Notes under the pieces: model-generated
Seen by the model: the letters and a program-made list of their open reading frames with translations, nothing else
What the model was told of the DNA's origin: nothing
Database searches by the model: none
Part shown: piece after piece, positions 15,227 through 23,043 of the stretch
Position numbering within the stretch: the first letter of the stretch is position 1
Layout of the letters: the number at the start of each line of letters is the position of its first letter
Assembly: GCA_024681855.1 (NCBI GenBank)
Contig: JAILAB010000013.1
Span: 1 to 33,117, forward strand
DNA from: Elusimicrobiales bacterium
GTDB taxonomy: Bacteria; Elusimicrobiota; Elusimicrobia; Elusimicrobiales; UBA9959
Direction of reading: 5' to 3'
Length of the DNA stretch: 33,117 nt
Made by a program: the position numbers and the translations under genes

Positions 15227-15925
15227 ATGTTAAATTCTGCTACGCTTGTTTTAGCAATGATTCTATCTGCAGCATGTACGATAAACAACTGCTTATATGC
15301 ACAAGATGACCTAAAAACAGACACTCAATACAAAGGAGAAGAGGCTGAACGCATTTCTGTTGAACCGCAGGATGCAGACTCGTTTGCAAATGAAGAGCAA
15401 GCAGCTAAGGAGATTTCATCAGGAACAAATTACATTTCTGAATCAAATGGAAGCAGAACATCAATATCTTTAGATGGAGAAGCATTAAATAAAATGCTTC
15501 CCGGGCCTGCCAGTATAAAAGATCAGAATAAAGAAACAAACAAAAAAAAGGCACAGAACAATAATGAAAAAAAATTAAAGATAAATAAAAAAAATGTTTC
15601 ATCTTCTAAGGAAGGCACAAATAATACAGCATATAAAACAAAGATTCCAAAAATGAAACCTGTAAAGGGCCTAAAAGACTTATTCAATAAAAAAGACATA
15701 GATCAAAATAATGCGGTTACATATAAAAATGAGCTTCACGAACTGATATTTAGCATAGAAGATAATAAAATAATTTGCAAATGCAAGCATCATATCTGCA
15801 CGCCTGAAGCAAGATTAAATAACTTAAAAATGGGATTAGATATATGCTGTCCGGTATTTGTATGGAATTCCGCAAGAGGGTTTTATGCGGATCCTTTGCC
15901 AAAAACCATGAAAACACGCAAATAA
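15227..15925 (+). CDS. Secreted Lys/Asn-rich protein of unknown function
   Basis: A 232-residue protein not recognised as any family. Residues 1 to about 25 form a signal peptide (hydrophobic LVLAMILSAACTI, then CLYAQ); the Cys is not in a good lipobox. Residues about 30-170 are polar, rich in Lys, Asn, Ser and Glu, and probably disordered. The last ~70 residues look folded (NELHELIFSIEDNKIICKC onward) and hold five cysteines (CKC, then C, then CC) that could form disulfides or bind metal. I chose the ATG at 15227; a TTG at 15212 would add five residues. No clear ribosome binding site. Codon use is more AT-rich than its neighbours. It precedes the Agp-like gene by 124 bp on the same strand. 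Confidence 0.65.
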   Translation: MLNSATLVLAMILSAACTINNCLYAQDDLKTDTQYKGEEAERISVEPQDADSFANEEQAAKEISSGTNYISESNGSRTSISLDGEALNKMLPGPASIKDQNKETNKKKAQNNNEKKLKINKKNVSSSKEGTNNTAYKTKIPKMKPVKGLKDLFNKKDIDQNNAVTYKNELHELIFSIEDNKIICKCKHHICTPEARLNNLKMGLDICCPVFVWNSARGFYADPLPKTMKTRK

Positions 15926-15967
15926 TGCCATAATGCTATGCATTTATTAAATGATGCCTATACTTTG

Positions 15968-15997
15968 ATGACAGTAAAGCAATAGTCATCCTATAAT
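15968..15997 (+). promoter_or_regulatory. Promoter with palindromic operator candidate before the phosphatase gene
   Basis: ATGACA (15968-15973), 18-bp spacer, TATAAT (15992-15997). An inverted repeat GATGAC (15967-15972) and GTCATC (15985-15990) overlaps the -35 box and most of the spacer, an arrangement typical of a repressor site. The gene's ATG is 52 bp beyond the -10. Confidence 0.6.
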
Positions 15998-16049
15998 CTA
16001 ATAAAAAGTTTTAAACGTACTATTAAATGCCTGCCGGAGGAGAAAAATA

Positions 16050-17342
16050 ATGAAGAAAATTATTAATATTTTTTTGATGTTTGCTTTCTGCTTTGCCGCA
16101 AGCATGCCTGTTTGCGCATGGATGCCAGGAAAGCCGCATGACAAATATGCCCTGCAGCAGGTTATAGTATTCAGCCGGCACAGTATAAGATCCCCGCTTT
16201 CCGGCAGCGGCTCAGTGCTGCCGTCCATAACAAATCATGAATGGTTCAATTGGACTTCCGCTCCGGCAGAGCTATCCATAAAAGGTGCTCAGCTGGAAAT
16301 AATAATGGGACAGTTCTTTCAAAAATGGCTTCTAAACGAAAATTTTATAAGCCCGAACCACATTCCCAAAAGAGGAGAAATGCTATTTTATGCCAATTCA
16401 AGGCAGCGCACAATAACCAGCGCGCATTATTTTGCCAGCGGGATGTTACCTATGGCAAATATCAGGATAAAGCACAGATATGCTCCAGAGAAAATGGATC
16501 CTGTATTCAATCCTATTCTAACATTCACGGGAAATGCCTATTACAGGATTGTCTCTGAGCAGTTCAGGCAAGCAGGAGGAGACAAGATACTTAAAGGAGA
16601 AGATGAAAACTTAAACAAGGGATTCCGTGCTATAGAAAAAGCTTTGGATTTTGAACAGTCTGAAATGGCAAGAAAAAGCGGCAATGCAAGCTTTACATCA
16701 ATGGATTTTAAATTTAAACTGGAAAAAAATAAACAGCCGACAATAAAAGGAATGCTAAAAACGGCAGTGCAGGCAGGCGATGCGCTGCTATTGCAGTATT
16801 ATGAAGAAAATGATCCTGTTAAAGCCGCTTTCGGACATGCAATGAGCTTTGACGAATGGGTATCAGTAGGCAATATAACAAGTTATTATGGTTCCCTAAT
16901 GTTCAGGCTGCCTGCGGTATCCGTAAATGCAGCAAATCCTCTGCTAAAATTTATAAACAAAGAACTTGGAAAGAAAAAAAGAAAATTTACATTTCTATGC
17001 GGACATGAATCTAATATAGACAGTTTAATGGCGGCCTTGCGCATTAAGCCTTATTTGCTGCCAGAAATAGAAACTCTTATACCAGTAGGGGCAAAGCTAA
17101 TGTTCAGCAGATGGCTTGGAAATGACGGAAAAAATTATTTAACAATAGATCTCATATATCAAAGCGTAGAACAGCTTAGGCAAAGAGAAATGCTTTCGCT
17201 TGAAAATCCCCCGATGATACATCACATTGAGCTTCAGGACATTGCGCAAAATGAAGACGGTTTTTATGCGTTAGAAGATGTTCGGCAACGGTTCAGCGAA
17301 GCTATAGAAAGCTATAAGCTGTTAAAGAAAACAGCCAATTAA
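16050..17342 (+). CDS. agp: Periplasmic histidine acid phosphatase, glucose-1-phosphatase (Agp)-like
   Basis: A 430-residue clade-2 histidine phosphatase. Residues 1-23 are a signal peptide (ending PVCAW), so it should act in the periplasm. The catalytic RHSIRSP (residues 43-49) carries the nucleophile His44. YANSRQRT (114-121), MDPVFNPIL (149-157), GHESNI (318-323) and IYQSVEQLR (369-377) closely match my recollection of E. coli Agp, which releases phosphate from glucose-1-phosphate and has weak phytase activity. In Agp the segment is GHDSNI; here Glu320 replaces the proton-donor Asp. A strong GGAGGAG precedes the ATG. The strong resemblance to an enterobacterial enzyme suggests acquisition by transfer, which is inference. 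Confidence 0.88.
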   Translation: MKKIINIFLMFAFCFAASMPVCAWMPGKPHDKYALQQVIVFSRHSIRSPLSGSGSVLPSITNHEWFNWTSAPAELSIKGAQLEIIMGQFFQKWLLNENFISPNHIPKRGEMLFYANSRQRTITSAHYFASGMLPMANIRIKHRYAPEKMDPVFNPILTFTGNAYYRIVSEQFRQAGGDKILKGEDENLNKGFRAIEKALDFEQSEMARKSGNASFTSMDFKFKLEKNKQPTIKGMLKTAVQAGDALLLQYYEENDPVKAAFGHAMSFDEWVSVGNITSYYGSLMFRLPAVSVNAANPLLKFINKELGKKKRKFTFLCGHESNIDSLMAALRIKPYLLPEIETLIPVGAKLMFSRWLGNDGKNYLTIDLIYQSVEQLRQREMLSLENPPMIHHIELQDIAQNEDGFYALEDVRQRFSEAIESYKLLKKTAN

Positions 17343-17359
17343 TTTTATAAAAAAGCAAA

Positions 17360-17484
17360 GGCTCTTTTAAAGAAAAGTATTGATACAATGTAATTATAAA
17401 GAACGCAAATATTACTTAGTTGTCCTGAACTTGTTTTATGACCTCTTTAAGCTGCAGAGATGCTGAAATAAATTCAGCATGACG
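17360..17484 (+). repeat. Dispersed intergenic repeat, copy B
   Basis: The 125-bp partner of the repeat at 1382-1508, in the same orientation. It begins 18 bp after the phosphatase stop. Its terminal hairpin is perfect (ATGCTGAA 17460-17467, loop ATAAA, TTCAGCAT 17473-17480). Like copy A it lies between two convergent gene ends. Confidence 0.85.
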
Positions 17485-17556
17485 TAAAAACTGTAAAATC
17501 AATAATCTTCTTATAAAGAGCTAACGCAAAAAAATAAAAGAAGGACAAAAAATATT

Positions 17557-17895
17557 TTAACGGAACTCCAGGACATCTCCAAGGCTTATGCGGCCTGCGC
17601 AGCGGCCTGCCGGCAGCTCCAGCACTCCCCTTGCGCCGCTAATAAAAGGAGAAAAATGCCAAGGCTTGAAATTCTCAAGTATTTTTATTACCTTTAAATT
17701 CTTGTCCATAAAAACAGCATCTATCGGAAAACGCATAAAACACATATGTATGCTATTGCATGGCTCAAGCCACAAGCCTTCTTCCGCCCCAAGGCTTTCC
17801 CTTGGAATAAGGCCAAAAAGCCGGGCCATGAAAGTATCTGCTTTCATGGCCTGTGAGCTAATTTCTTTCTGAGATGTTATATTAAATACTTTCAT
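17557..17895 (-). CDS. DUF192 family protein
   Basis: A 112-residue protein with the DUF192 pattern: ARLFGLIPRESL near residue 25, the core SIHMCFMRFPIDAVFMD (about 48-64), and VLELPAGRCAGRISLGD (about 91-107). Many family members carry a signal peptide; this one does not, so it is probably cytoplasmic or lacks an export signal. The biochemical role of DUF192 is unknown. Its ATG overlaps the stop of the upstream secreted-protein gene (ATGA), which implies coupled translation. Confidence 0.88.
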   Translation of the reverse strand: MKVFNITSQKEISSQAMKADTFMARLFGLIPRESLGAEEGLWLEPCNSIHMCFMRFPIDAVFMDKNLKVIKILENFKPWHFSPFISGARGVLELPAGRCAGRISLGDVLEFR

Positions 17896-18713
17896 TCCTC
17901 AAGAGCTTCATACATTGGATTTGAATTATGCCAAGAAGCGCTGCCGCCATAGTCCTGACTGGAATTATAAGATTTTTTTCTGCCTTTCCGGCTTTTCCGC
18001 TTTGACTTTCTAGATTTCTTAGTGGCAGCATTATCATCATCATAAACAGGAGTTTTAATAATTGCCTGAGAATTAATTTCATTATCTTCGTCTTTTTCTG
18101 AATTGCTCTCTGGCGCATTAACTTTATTATAATGGGAACGGGAGGCCGCAGAAGGGGAAGCCCGTTCTACTGTAAGATGGGGATTCTCTGCCGCATAGGC
18201 CCCGAAAACCACATTGTCTGTTTGCTCTTTCAAAAGAGGGCTTGAAAAGTCAATGCTTTGAGGATATGAGAGCCAATATGTTCCATTAGGATAATTTTCA
18301 GCCATTATGCCTACGGAAACAGTTATGGCATTGTCAAAAGATATTTCTATGTTTGTTACCCTAAACTTAGAATTAAGCTTTTTTATGGCTTCCACCTTAA
18401 CAAGCGGAAGCGTCGGATTATCATTCGGAGATGCTTCCCTGCAGCCATTTATGAAACAGTCTTCCATTTTAAGGTAAAGATCCCTGGAAATGAGCTTGAC
18501 ATCATGATAACTTCTATCATTAGATACCGTTACAGGCATCATAAGTGCTCCGTCTTCCCATTGCACTTTGCGCACGATAAGACCGGAAAGATTCATGTCT
18601 GCCTGCTTATTGCTCTGAAGACTGCCCGGCTCAATCGCTACTGTCATAGCCGAAAGAGGCATGGGCATGGCCGCAATAACCAATATTGATAGAAGTTTAA
18701 TAAATGTACTCAT
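17892..18713 (-). CDS. Secreted protein with very basic C-terminal tail, function unknown
   Basis: A 273-residue protein not assigned to a family. Residues 1 to about 22 are a signal peptide (MSTFIKLLSILVIAAMPMPLSA). Residues about 25-175 look like a beta-rich folded domain with two cysteines close together (DCFINGC). The C-terminal ~90 residues are low-complexity, acidic first and then strongly basic (a KKSRKSKRKSRKGRKKS tract). I moved the start to the ATG at 18711-18713, which has AGGA 7 bases upstream; the ATG 15 bases earlier has none. It lies 30 bp after the HAD gene and overlaps the DUF192 gene by 4 bp. Confidence 0.7.
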   Translation of the reverse strand: MSTFIKLLSILVIAAMPMPLSAMTVAIEPGSLQSNKQADMNLSGLIVRKVQWEDGALMMPVTVSNDRSYHDVKLISRDLYLKMEDCFINGCREASPNDNPTLPLVKVEAIKKLNSKFRVTNIEISFDNAITVSVGIMAENYPNGTYWLSYPQSIDFSSPLLKEQTDNVVFGAYAAENPHLTVERASPSAASRSHYNKVNAPESNSEKDEDNEINSQAIIKTPVYDDDNAATKKSRKSKRKSRKGRKKSYNSSQDYGGSASWHNSNPMYEALEE

Positions 18714-18743
18714 TAATTTTCCTGCCAAGCATATATGATATTA

Positions 18744-19430
18744 TTATGTGCCGGAATTGAGCTCCTTTATTATCCCGACAAGCTCATAGATATCATCAAC
18801 TTCATAATCTGCGCCTGACACGGGTGTATCAAACTCATTCCCATATTTGGCCCAGACAGTTTTCATTCCAAAAGCCTTAGCTCCCTTAATATCGCGTTCA
18901 GCCCAGTCGCCAATCATAAGCGCCTCTTCTGGGGAAACACGCATCAGTTCAAGAATTTTCTTAAAGGGCTTAGGAGAAGGCTTTTTCTCAAAAGTGTCCT
19001 CAAATGTTACAACATGCTCAAAATAATGATGCAGGCCCAAGCTTACAATGCGCTGCCATAAATTTCGTCGTGGAGCATCAGATATTACTCCAAGACGAAT
19101 TCCAAACTTGAGCAACTCCGTAAGAGTAATCCTGACATGAGGATACAGCCTCATATATCCATCTTTTGCACGCCGGTATCCAATTATGGCTGCCGCTAAT
19201 ATTTTATAATCAATGTGACCAAGCTCTTTTTCAAGGACCTTGTCAAATATATTCTGATCCTCTATGCCCTCAGCCCAGTAAACGTCAAAAATTTTCTTAA
19301 CCATTTCCTGCTTAGGGATATCTAAGCCAGCGTCAATCATTTCATCAACAGCAGCATCTACAGCCGCGCGCTTCATGCGCATGAAATCAGTAAGCGTATT
19401 GTCTATGTCAAAGATTACTGCTTTTATCAT
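18744..19430 (-). CDS. HAD-superfamily hydrolase (YjjG/PGP-like)
   Basis: A 228-residue cytoplasmic phosphatase of HAD subfamily I. Motif I is DIDNTLT with Asp8 (nucleophile) and Asp10; a helical cap follows (about 15-90); motif II is in GVISDAP; motif III is a lysine in EKKPSPKPF; motif IV is GDWAERDIKGAKAFGM. Family members dephosphorylate small molecules such as nucleotides or phosphoglycolate; the substrate is not evident. I set the start at the ATG 19428-19430, where the DIDNT motif lies at the usual distance; AAGGA 11 bases upstream overlaps the end of efp. The frame continues upstream to 19475 inside efp, which is unlikely to be translated. Confidence 0.9.
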   Translation of the reverse strand: MIKAVIFDIDNTLTDFMRMKRAAVDAAVDEMIDAGLDIPKQEMVKKIFDVYWAEGIEDQNIFDKVLEKELGHIDYKILAAAIIGYRRAKDGYMRLYPHVRITLTELLKFGIRLGVISDAPRRNLWQRIVSLGLHHYFEHVVTFEDTFEKKPSPKPFKKILELMRVSPEEALMIGDWAERDIKGAKAFGMKTVWAKYGNEFDTPVSGADYEVDDIYELVGIIKELNSGT

Positions 19431-19443
19431 TACACGCTGTTCC

Positions 19444-20013
19444 TTACTTATCGTTGCAGCGCTCCACGTATTCACCCGTGCGGGTATCTACGCGCACTTT
19501 ATCTCCGACCTTAATGAAAGCTGGAACTTTTATCACAAGGCCAGTTGTAAGCTTAGCATCTTTAGTTACGCTTGAGCTGGTATTTCCGCGCACAACGTCT
19601 TCTGCCTCAATTACATCCATAACGATATTGGCAGGAAGGCTGATTCCAAAAAAGTTTCCATTAAGATAAAGGCCTTCTACAGCCATATTATCCATCATGT
19701 ATGGCATTTCATTCTTAAGCTTTTCCAACGGAAAGCCTGTCTGATCATATGTTTCATCATCCATGAAATATGCCATTTCAGCATCAGAGTAAACATAGGT
19801 TTTAGGGCGTTTTTCTACGGTAACTTCCTGAAACTTATCCTCGGGGCGATATGCCGTTTCAATAATTGTACCGCTTTCCACTTTGCGAAGCTTAACGCGC
19901 ACTACAGCGCGTGCCTGTGATTTTCTGTGATGCTGAACAGTCATCACTTCAACAATCTCACCATTCTCATTAGTGAAAATCGTTCCTATGCTAAATTGTG
20001 TTGCTAATATCAT
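19444..20013 (-). CDS. efp: Translation elongation factor P, atypical tip loop
   Basis: A 189-residue EF-P with the usual three beta domains: KOW-like N-terminus (1-62), central OB domain (about 66-128) and C-terminal OB domain (about 130-185, with TKDAKLTTGLVIKVPAFIKVGD). It helps ribosomes stalled at polyproline. The tip loop that usually reads KPGKG or KPGRG, where the modified residue sits, reads HHRKSQARA here (residues 28-36); the downstream VRVKLR aligns normally. No EF-P modification gene (epmA, earP, ymfI) is in the window. AAAGGAG 7 bases upstream gives a strong start. It lies downstream of an M24 peptidase, LemA and M48, and close upstream of the HAD gene. Confidence 0.95.
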   Translation of the reverse strand: MILATQFSIGTIFTNENGEIVEVMTVQHHRKSQARAVVRVKLRKVESGTIIETAYRPEDKFQEVTVEKRPKTYVYSDAEMAYFMDDETYDQTGFPLEKLKNEMPYMMDNMAVEGLYLNGNFFGISLPANIVMDVIEAEDVVRGNTSSSVTKDAKLTTGLVIKVPAFIKVGDKVRVDTRTGEYVERCNDK

Positions 20014-20085
20014 TGAATTGCTCCTTTAAATTGTAAAATCATTAAACAATACATAATAGTAGAAAGAGAAATTGCCTGAGAGCTA

Positions 20086-21189
20086 TCACCTGGAATATGC
20101 CATTGCTTTTAATGCCAGTATGCGTTTCTGCATAGGAGGGTGAGTGGCTAAAGCATCCGCAGCAAGGCCGCTGCGCTCTTCCATATAGCTGCCACGCGGG
20201 TCCATAATGCAAAGATGGGCAATGCCCTTGCCGATGGAGGTTGTGGGCCCTGTAGCCGCATAAATTTTTTCCAAGGCTGAAATGAGGCCTTTCGGATTGC
20301 GGGTAAGTTCAGCAGCACTGGCATCAGCCAAATACTCCCTTTGCCTTGATACAGCCATTTTTAGAATAGAAGAAAGCATTGGAGACAGAACTATAAGCAG
20401 CAGCCAAATCAAAAAAAGTATTATCATGACATGAGGAGGGATTCCGGCTTTTCCATTGCTAAAAGTTCCTTTTACAGATGCGCCATCTGCAATTATGCAT
20501 CCAGAAAGCTTAAACGCTGAGTACCGCATAAGGGCGCTGTTTCTGCGTGCGCCGAATTCATCTCTATTGCGACTGCCAATAATCAAACCAGAAATAAGGT
20601 TTACTGACCCCACAAGAGCAGTAAGGACAGTCATAAGCCTGACATCATAATTGCGTATATGACTCATCTCATGAGCAACCACGGCAGCAAGCTCCTCTCT
20701 AGTCATAACATCTAAAAGACCGCGAGTAACCGCTATAACAGAATCATCAGGATCCGTGCCTGTTGAAAAAGCATTTGGATCAGGATCTGGAACTATATAT
20801 GCCATGGGCCTTGGCAAGCCGGCCGCAGTTGCAATTTCCGCAACGATATTTATAAATACCTTCTCATTAGGCTTATTGGGATTAGCCATTCTTGCGTCTG
20901 TTGAAGCCAATACAAGGCGCTTGCCATTTCTATACCCGGAAAAAGCCCCTATAAAACCGACTATCAGGGAAGTAAGTGTTCCAAAAGGTATAAAAAAGTT
21001 CCTTACAGGCTTTGCGGAATATGTGGCAGTATGAGGATCATATACGCTTTTCAGTTGTACAGTCGGCGGCTTCCAGGCTAAAAGGAAAAAATCAAAACCT
21101 AAGCCTATTATCAAAAAAAAGCAAACAAAAATGACTAGCAGAATAGAAGTATTCTTACGGTTTTCTGCCTGCTGTTCATAAATATTCAT
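20086..21189 (-). CDS. M48 family membrane metalloprotease (HtpX-like)
   Basis: A 367-residue integral membrane protease. A transmembrane segment at about 15-38 and a second at about 67-85 precede the catalytic domain. The zinc site is HEMSH (His173, Glu174, His177) with the third ligand Glu286 in SRQREYLADASA. Two more hydrophobic segments lie at about 183-205 and 253-277. HtpX-type proteases degrade damaged membrane proteins. The insert at about 205-250 (between HEMSH and the third ligand) is polar. No Shine-Dalgarno is visible. It follows lemA by 42 bp, a pairing seen in many bacteria. Confidence 0.92.
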   Translation of the reverse strand: MNIYEQQAENRKNTSILLVIFVCFFLIIGLGFDFFLLAWKPPTVQLKSVYDPHTATYSAKPVRNFFIPFGTLTSLIVGFIGAFSGYRNGKRLVLASTDARMANPNKPNEKVFINIVAEIATAAGLPRPMAYIVPDPDPNAFSTGTDPDDSVIAVTRGLLDVMTREELAAVVAHEMSHIRNYDVRLMTVLTALVGSVNLISGLIIGSRNRDEFGARRNSALMRYSAFKLSGCIIADGASVKGTFSNGKAGIPPHVMIILFLIWLLLIVLSPMLSSILKMAVSRQREYLADASAAELTRNPKGLISALEKIYAATGPTTSIGKGIAHLCIMDPRGSYMEERSGLAADALATHPPMQKRILALKAMAYSR

Positions 21190-21231
21190 AGCTAATTTTA
21201 AAAAATACCGCCAATCTGATTAATAATGTTT

Positions 21232-21795
21232 TTAGAATGAGAGGTCGACTTTTACATTTTCCCTTTCAGGGGAATCAGCCGGAAGCTCCCAAAGCTGCGC
21301 CTGACTAAAACCAAACATTGAAGCAAAAATATTGGTAGGAAACACCTGCTGCTTTGTATTAAACTTAGTTGTAACGTCATTATAGAACTGGCGGGAAAAG
21401 CTTATCTGATTTTCAGTGTGAGTAAGCTCTTCCATGAGTTTTGATACATTTTCATTCGCCTTAAGCTGCGGATAATTTTCTGAAACAGCAATAAGCCTTC
21501 CAAGAGCAGCTGTAAGAGCTCCTTCCTTAGCTGCAAGATCTTTCATGTCCCCTGTTTTGCCAGCGCCTAATGCGGCAGCGCGGGCTTCCATAACTTTCTG
21601 CAGGGTTTCCTGTTCAAACTTCATTTCCCCTTTAACTGCAGAAACCAGATTTGGAATAAGATCATGGCGGCGCTTAAGCTGCACGTCAATCTGGCGGAAA
21701 GCATTGTCCACCTGATTGCGGAGGCCGACAAGGCCATTGTACATTGCTGCTATCCAAAAGCCTAAAATAACTAAAACAACTATCGCTACTATCAT
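21232..21795 (-). CDS. lemA: LemA family protein
   Basis: A 187-residue protein with one N-terminal transmembrane helix (about 2-20) and a long helical domain. Family hallmarks are YNGLVGLRNQVDNAFRQIDVQLKRRHDLIPNLV (seen at about residues 19-51), an ISFSRQFYND segment, and a C-terminal FP-N-F-A pattern. LemA proteins are membrane-anchored with an outward helical bundle; function is poorly known, but they are repeatedly next to M48 proteases, as here. AAAGGAG seven bases upstream supports the start. Confidence 0.95.
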   Translation of the reverse strand: MIVAIVVLVILGFWIAAMYNGLVGLRNQVDNAFRQIDVQLKRRHDLIPNLVSAVKGEMKFEQETLQKVMEARAAALGAGKTGDMKDLAAKEGALTAALGRLIAVSENYPQLKANENVSKLMEELTHTENQISFSRQFYNDVTTKFNTKQQVFPTNIFASMFGFSQAQLWELPADSPERENVKVDLSF

Positions 21796-21873
21796 TTTTT
21801 TCTCCTTTTGCTGCTCAATTAATTTTTATTAAAATACACATATATCTTGCAACCATGTTCATTAAGCTGCCAT

Positions 21874-22923
21874 TTATTCCTCTGCAGTAAGCGCTTCACA
21901 GCCATTTTCTGTAATAAGAGCAGTATCTTCAATGCGAACTCCAAATTTGCCAAGCAGATATATTCCAGGCTCTATAGTTACAGCCATGCCCTTTTTAAGC
22001 AGGACTTTCTCATTTGCGCGAGAGCTCAAGGCAGGCGCCTCATGTATTTCAAGGCCTACGCCATGGCCTGTGGAATGTATAAAGTACTGCCCATACCCAG
22101 CATCAGAAATTATATCTCTGCATGTTTTATCCGCCTCTACCGCTGACAATCCAGGCCTGAGAGCTTTCAAGCCTTCATCATGTGCCTTGCGCACAATGTC
22201 ATACACCTTTCTGTATTCATCATTTGGAGAACCGTGAAAAAAAGTGCGGGTAATGTCGGAACAGTATCCTTTGTATATGCAGCCGAAATCAATTAATATG
22301 GATTCATTGTCTTTTAGTTTTCTTTCAGAAGTAACATGATGCGGAAGGGCTCCATTCTGTCCAAAGGCAACAATTAAATCAAAGGAAGGGCCTTTGGCTC
22401 CCATTGAGCGCATCAAATTATCCAAACGATTGGAAACTTCTATTTCTGTCTCTCCGGTTTTTATAGTTGGCACAAGCTGTTCAAAAGCCTTGGCTGCAAT
22501 ACGGCATGACTTGCGCAACATTTCAATTTCCTCGCCTTCCTTACAAAGCCTAAGGCTGGCCGTAAGCCCTTGGCATTCCTCAAAGCCATTATCTTTCCAG
22601 TATTTGCCGCGCAGATAGTTTTCAGTTTCCGGCTCAAAAACAGCTTTTTTTAGACCAAGTTCCGTCTTCTTAGACATAAGAGCTTCCCTAATCTTGTCAG
22701 AATGCTCAGAACGGACAAAAGGGACTTTGGCATGGAAATCGTCAAAAAGCATTTTAGGCATGAAGGCAAAAGCTTCCTGCCGTGTTATTAGCATAATAAC
22801 GCCATCCATGAAATAACCGGTAAGGAAATTTATTTCAAGCGGACGAGACAAGACAATTGCATCAAGATCTTTTTCTTTTAAAATAAGCTGCAAGTCCGAA
22901 ATTCTTTTTTGGCAAGTATTCAT
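21874..22923 (-). CDS. pepQ: Xaa-Pro aminopeptidase/dipeptidase (M24)
   Basis: A 349-residue cytoplasmic metallopeptidase. The N-terminal creatinase-like domain (1 to about 125) precedes the pita-bread catalytic domain. The five metal ligands are present: Asp212 (LIDFG), Asp223 (SDITRTF), His287 (GHGVGLEIHE), Glu318 (TIEPG) and Glu332 (RIEDT). It removes residues before proline in small peptides. PepQ/PepP and EF-P genes are neighbours in many bacteria; here LemA and M48 lie between them. The start has GGAG about 10 bases upstream and a good promoter. Whether it acts on dipeptides or longer peptides is not certain, so the symbol is tentative. Confidence 0.9.
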   Translation of the reverse strand: MNTCQKRISDLQLILKEKDLDAIVLSRPLEINFLTGYFMDGVIMLITRQEAFAFMPKMLFDDFHAKVPFVRSEHSDKIREALMSKKTELGLKKAVFEPETENYLRGKYWKDNGFEECQGLTASLRLCKEGEEIEMLRKSCRIAAKAFEQLVPTIKTGETEIEVSNRLDNLMRSMGAKGPSFDLIVAFGQNGALPHHVTSERKLKDNESILIDFGCIYKGYCSDITRTFFHGSPNDEYRKVYDIVRKAHDEGLKALRPGLSAVEADKTCRDIISDAGYGQYFIHSTGHGVGLEIHEAPALSSRANEKVLLKKGMAVTIEPGIYLLGKFGVRIEDTALITENGCEALTAEE

Positions 22924-22967
22924 TATATCAGTCTCCGCTTTGCTTTATGCGTAAAAGCTTAAAGTAG

Positions 22968-22997
22968 ATTATACTATTTCTCTAAAAAAAAAAACAA
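22968..22997 (-). promoter_or_regulatory. Promoter of the M24 peptidase gene
   Basis: On the minus strand TTGTTT (22992-22997), an 18-bp spacer that starts with a T-run, and a perfect TATAAT (22968-22973), 45 bp before the start codon. It may drive the whole peptidase, lemA, M48 and efp series. Confidence 0.6.
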
Positions 22998-23043
22998 TAA
23001 TTTTATATTCCTGTTATTTTATCATTATAATTAAAATCAGGCA

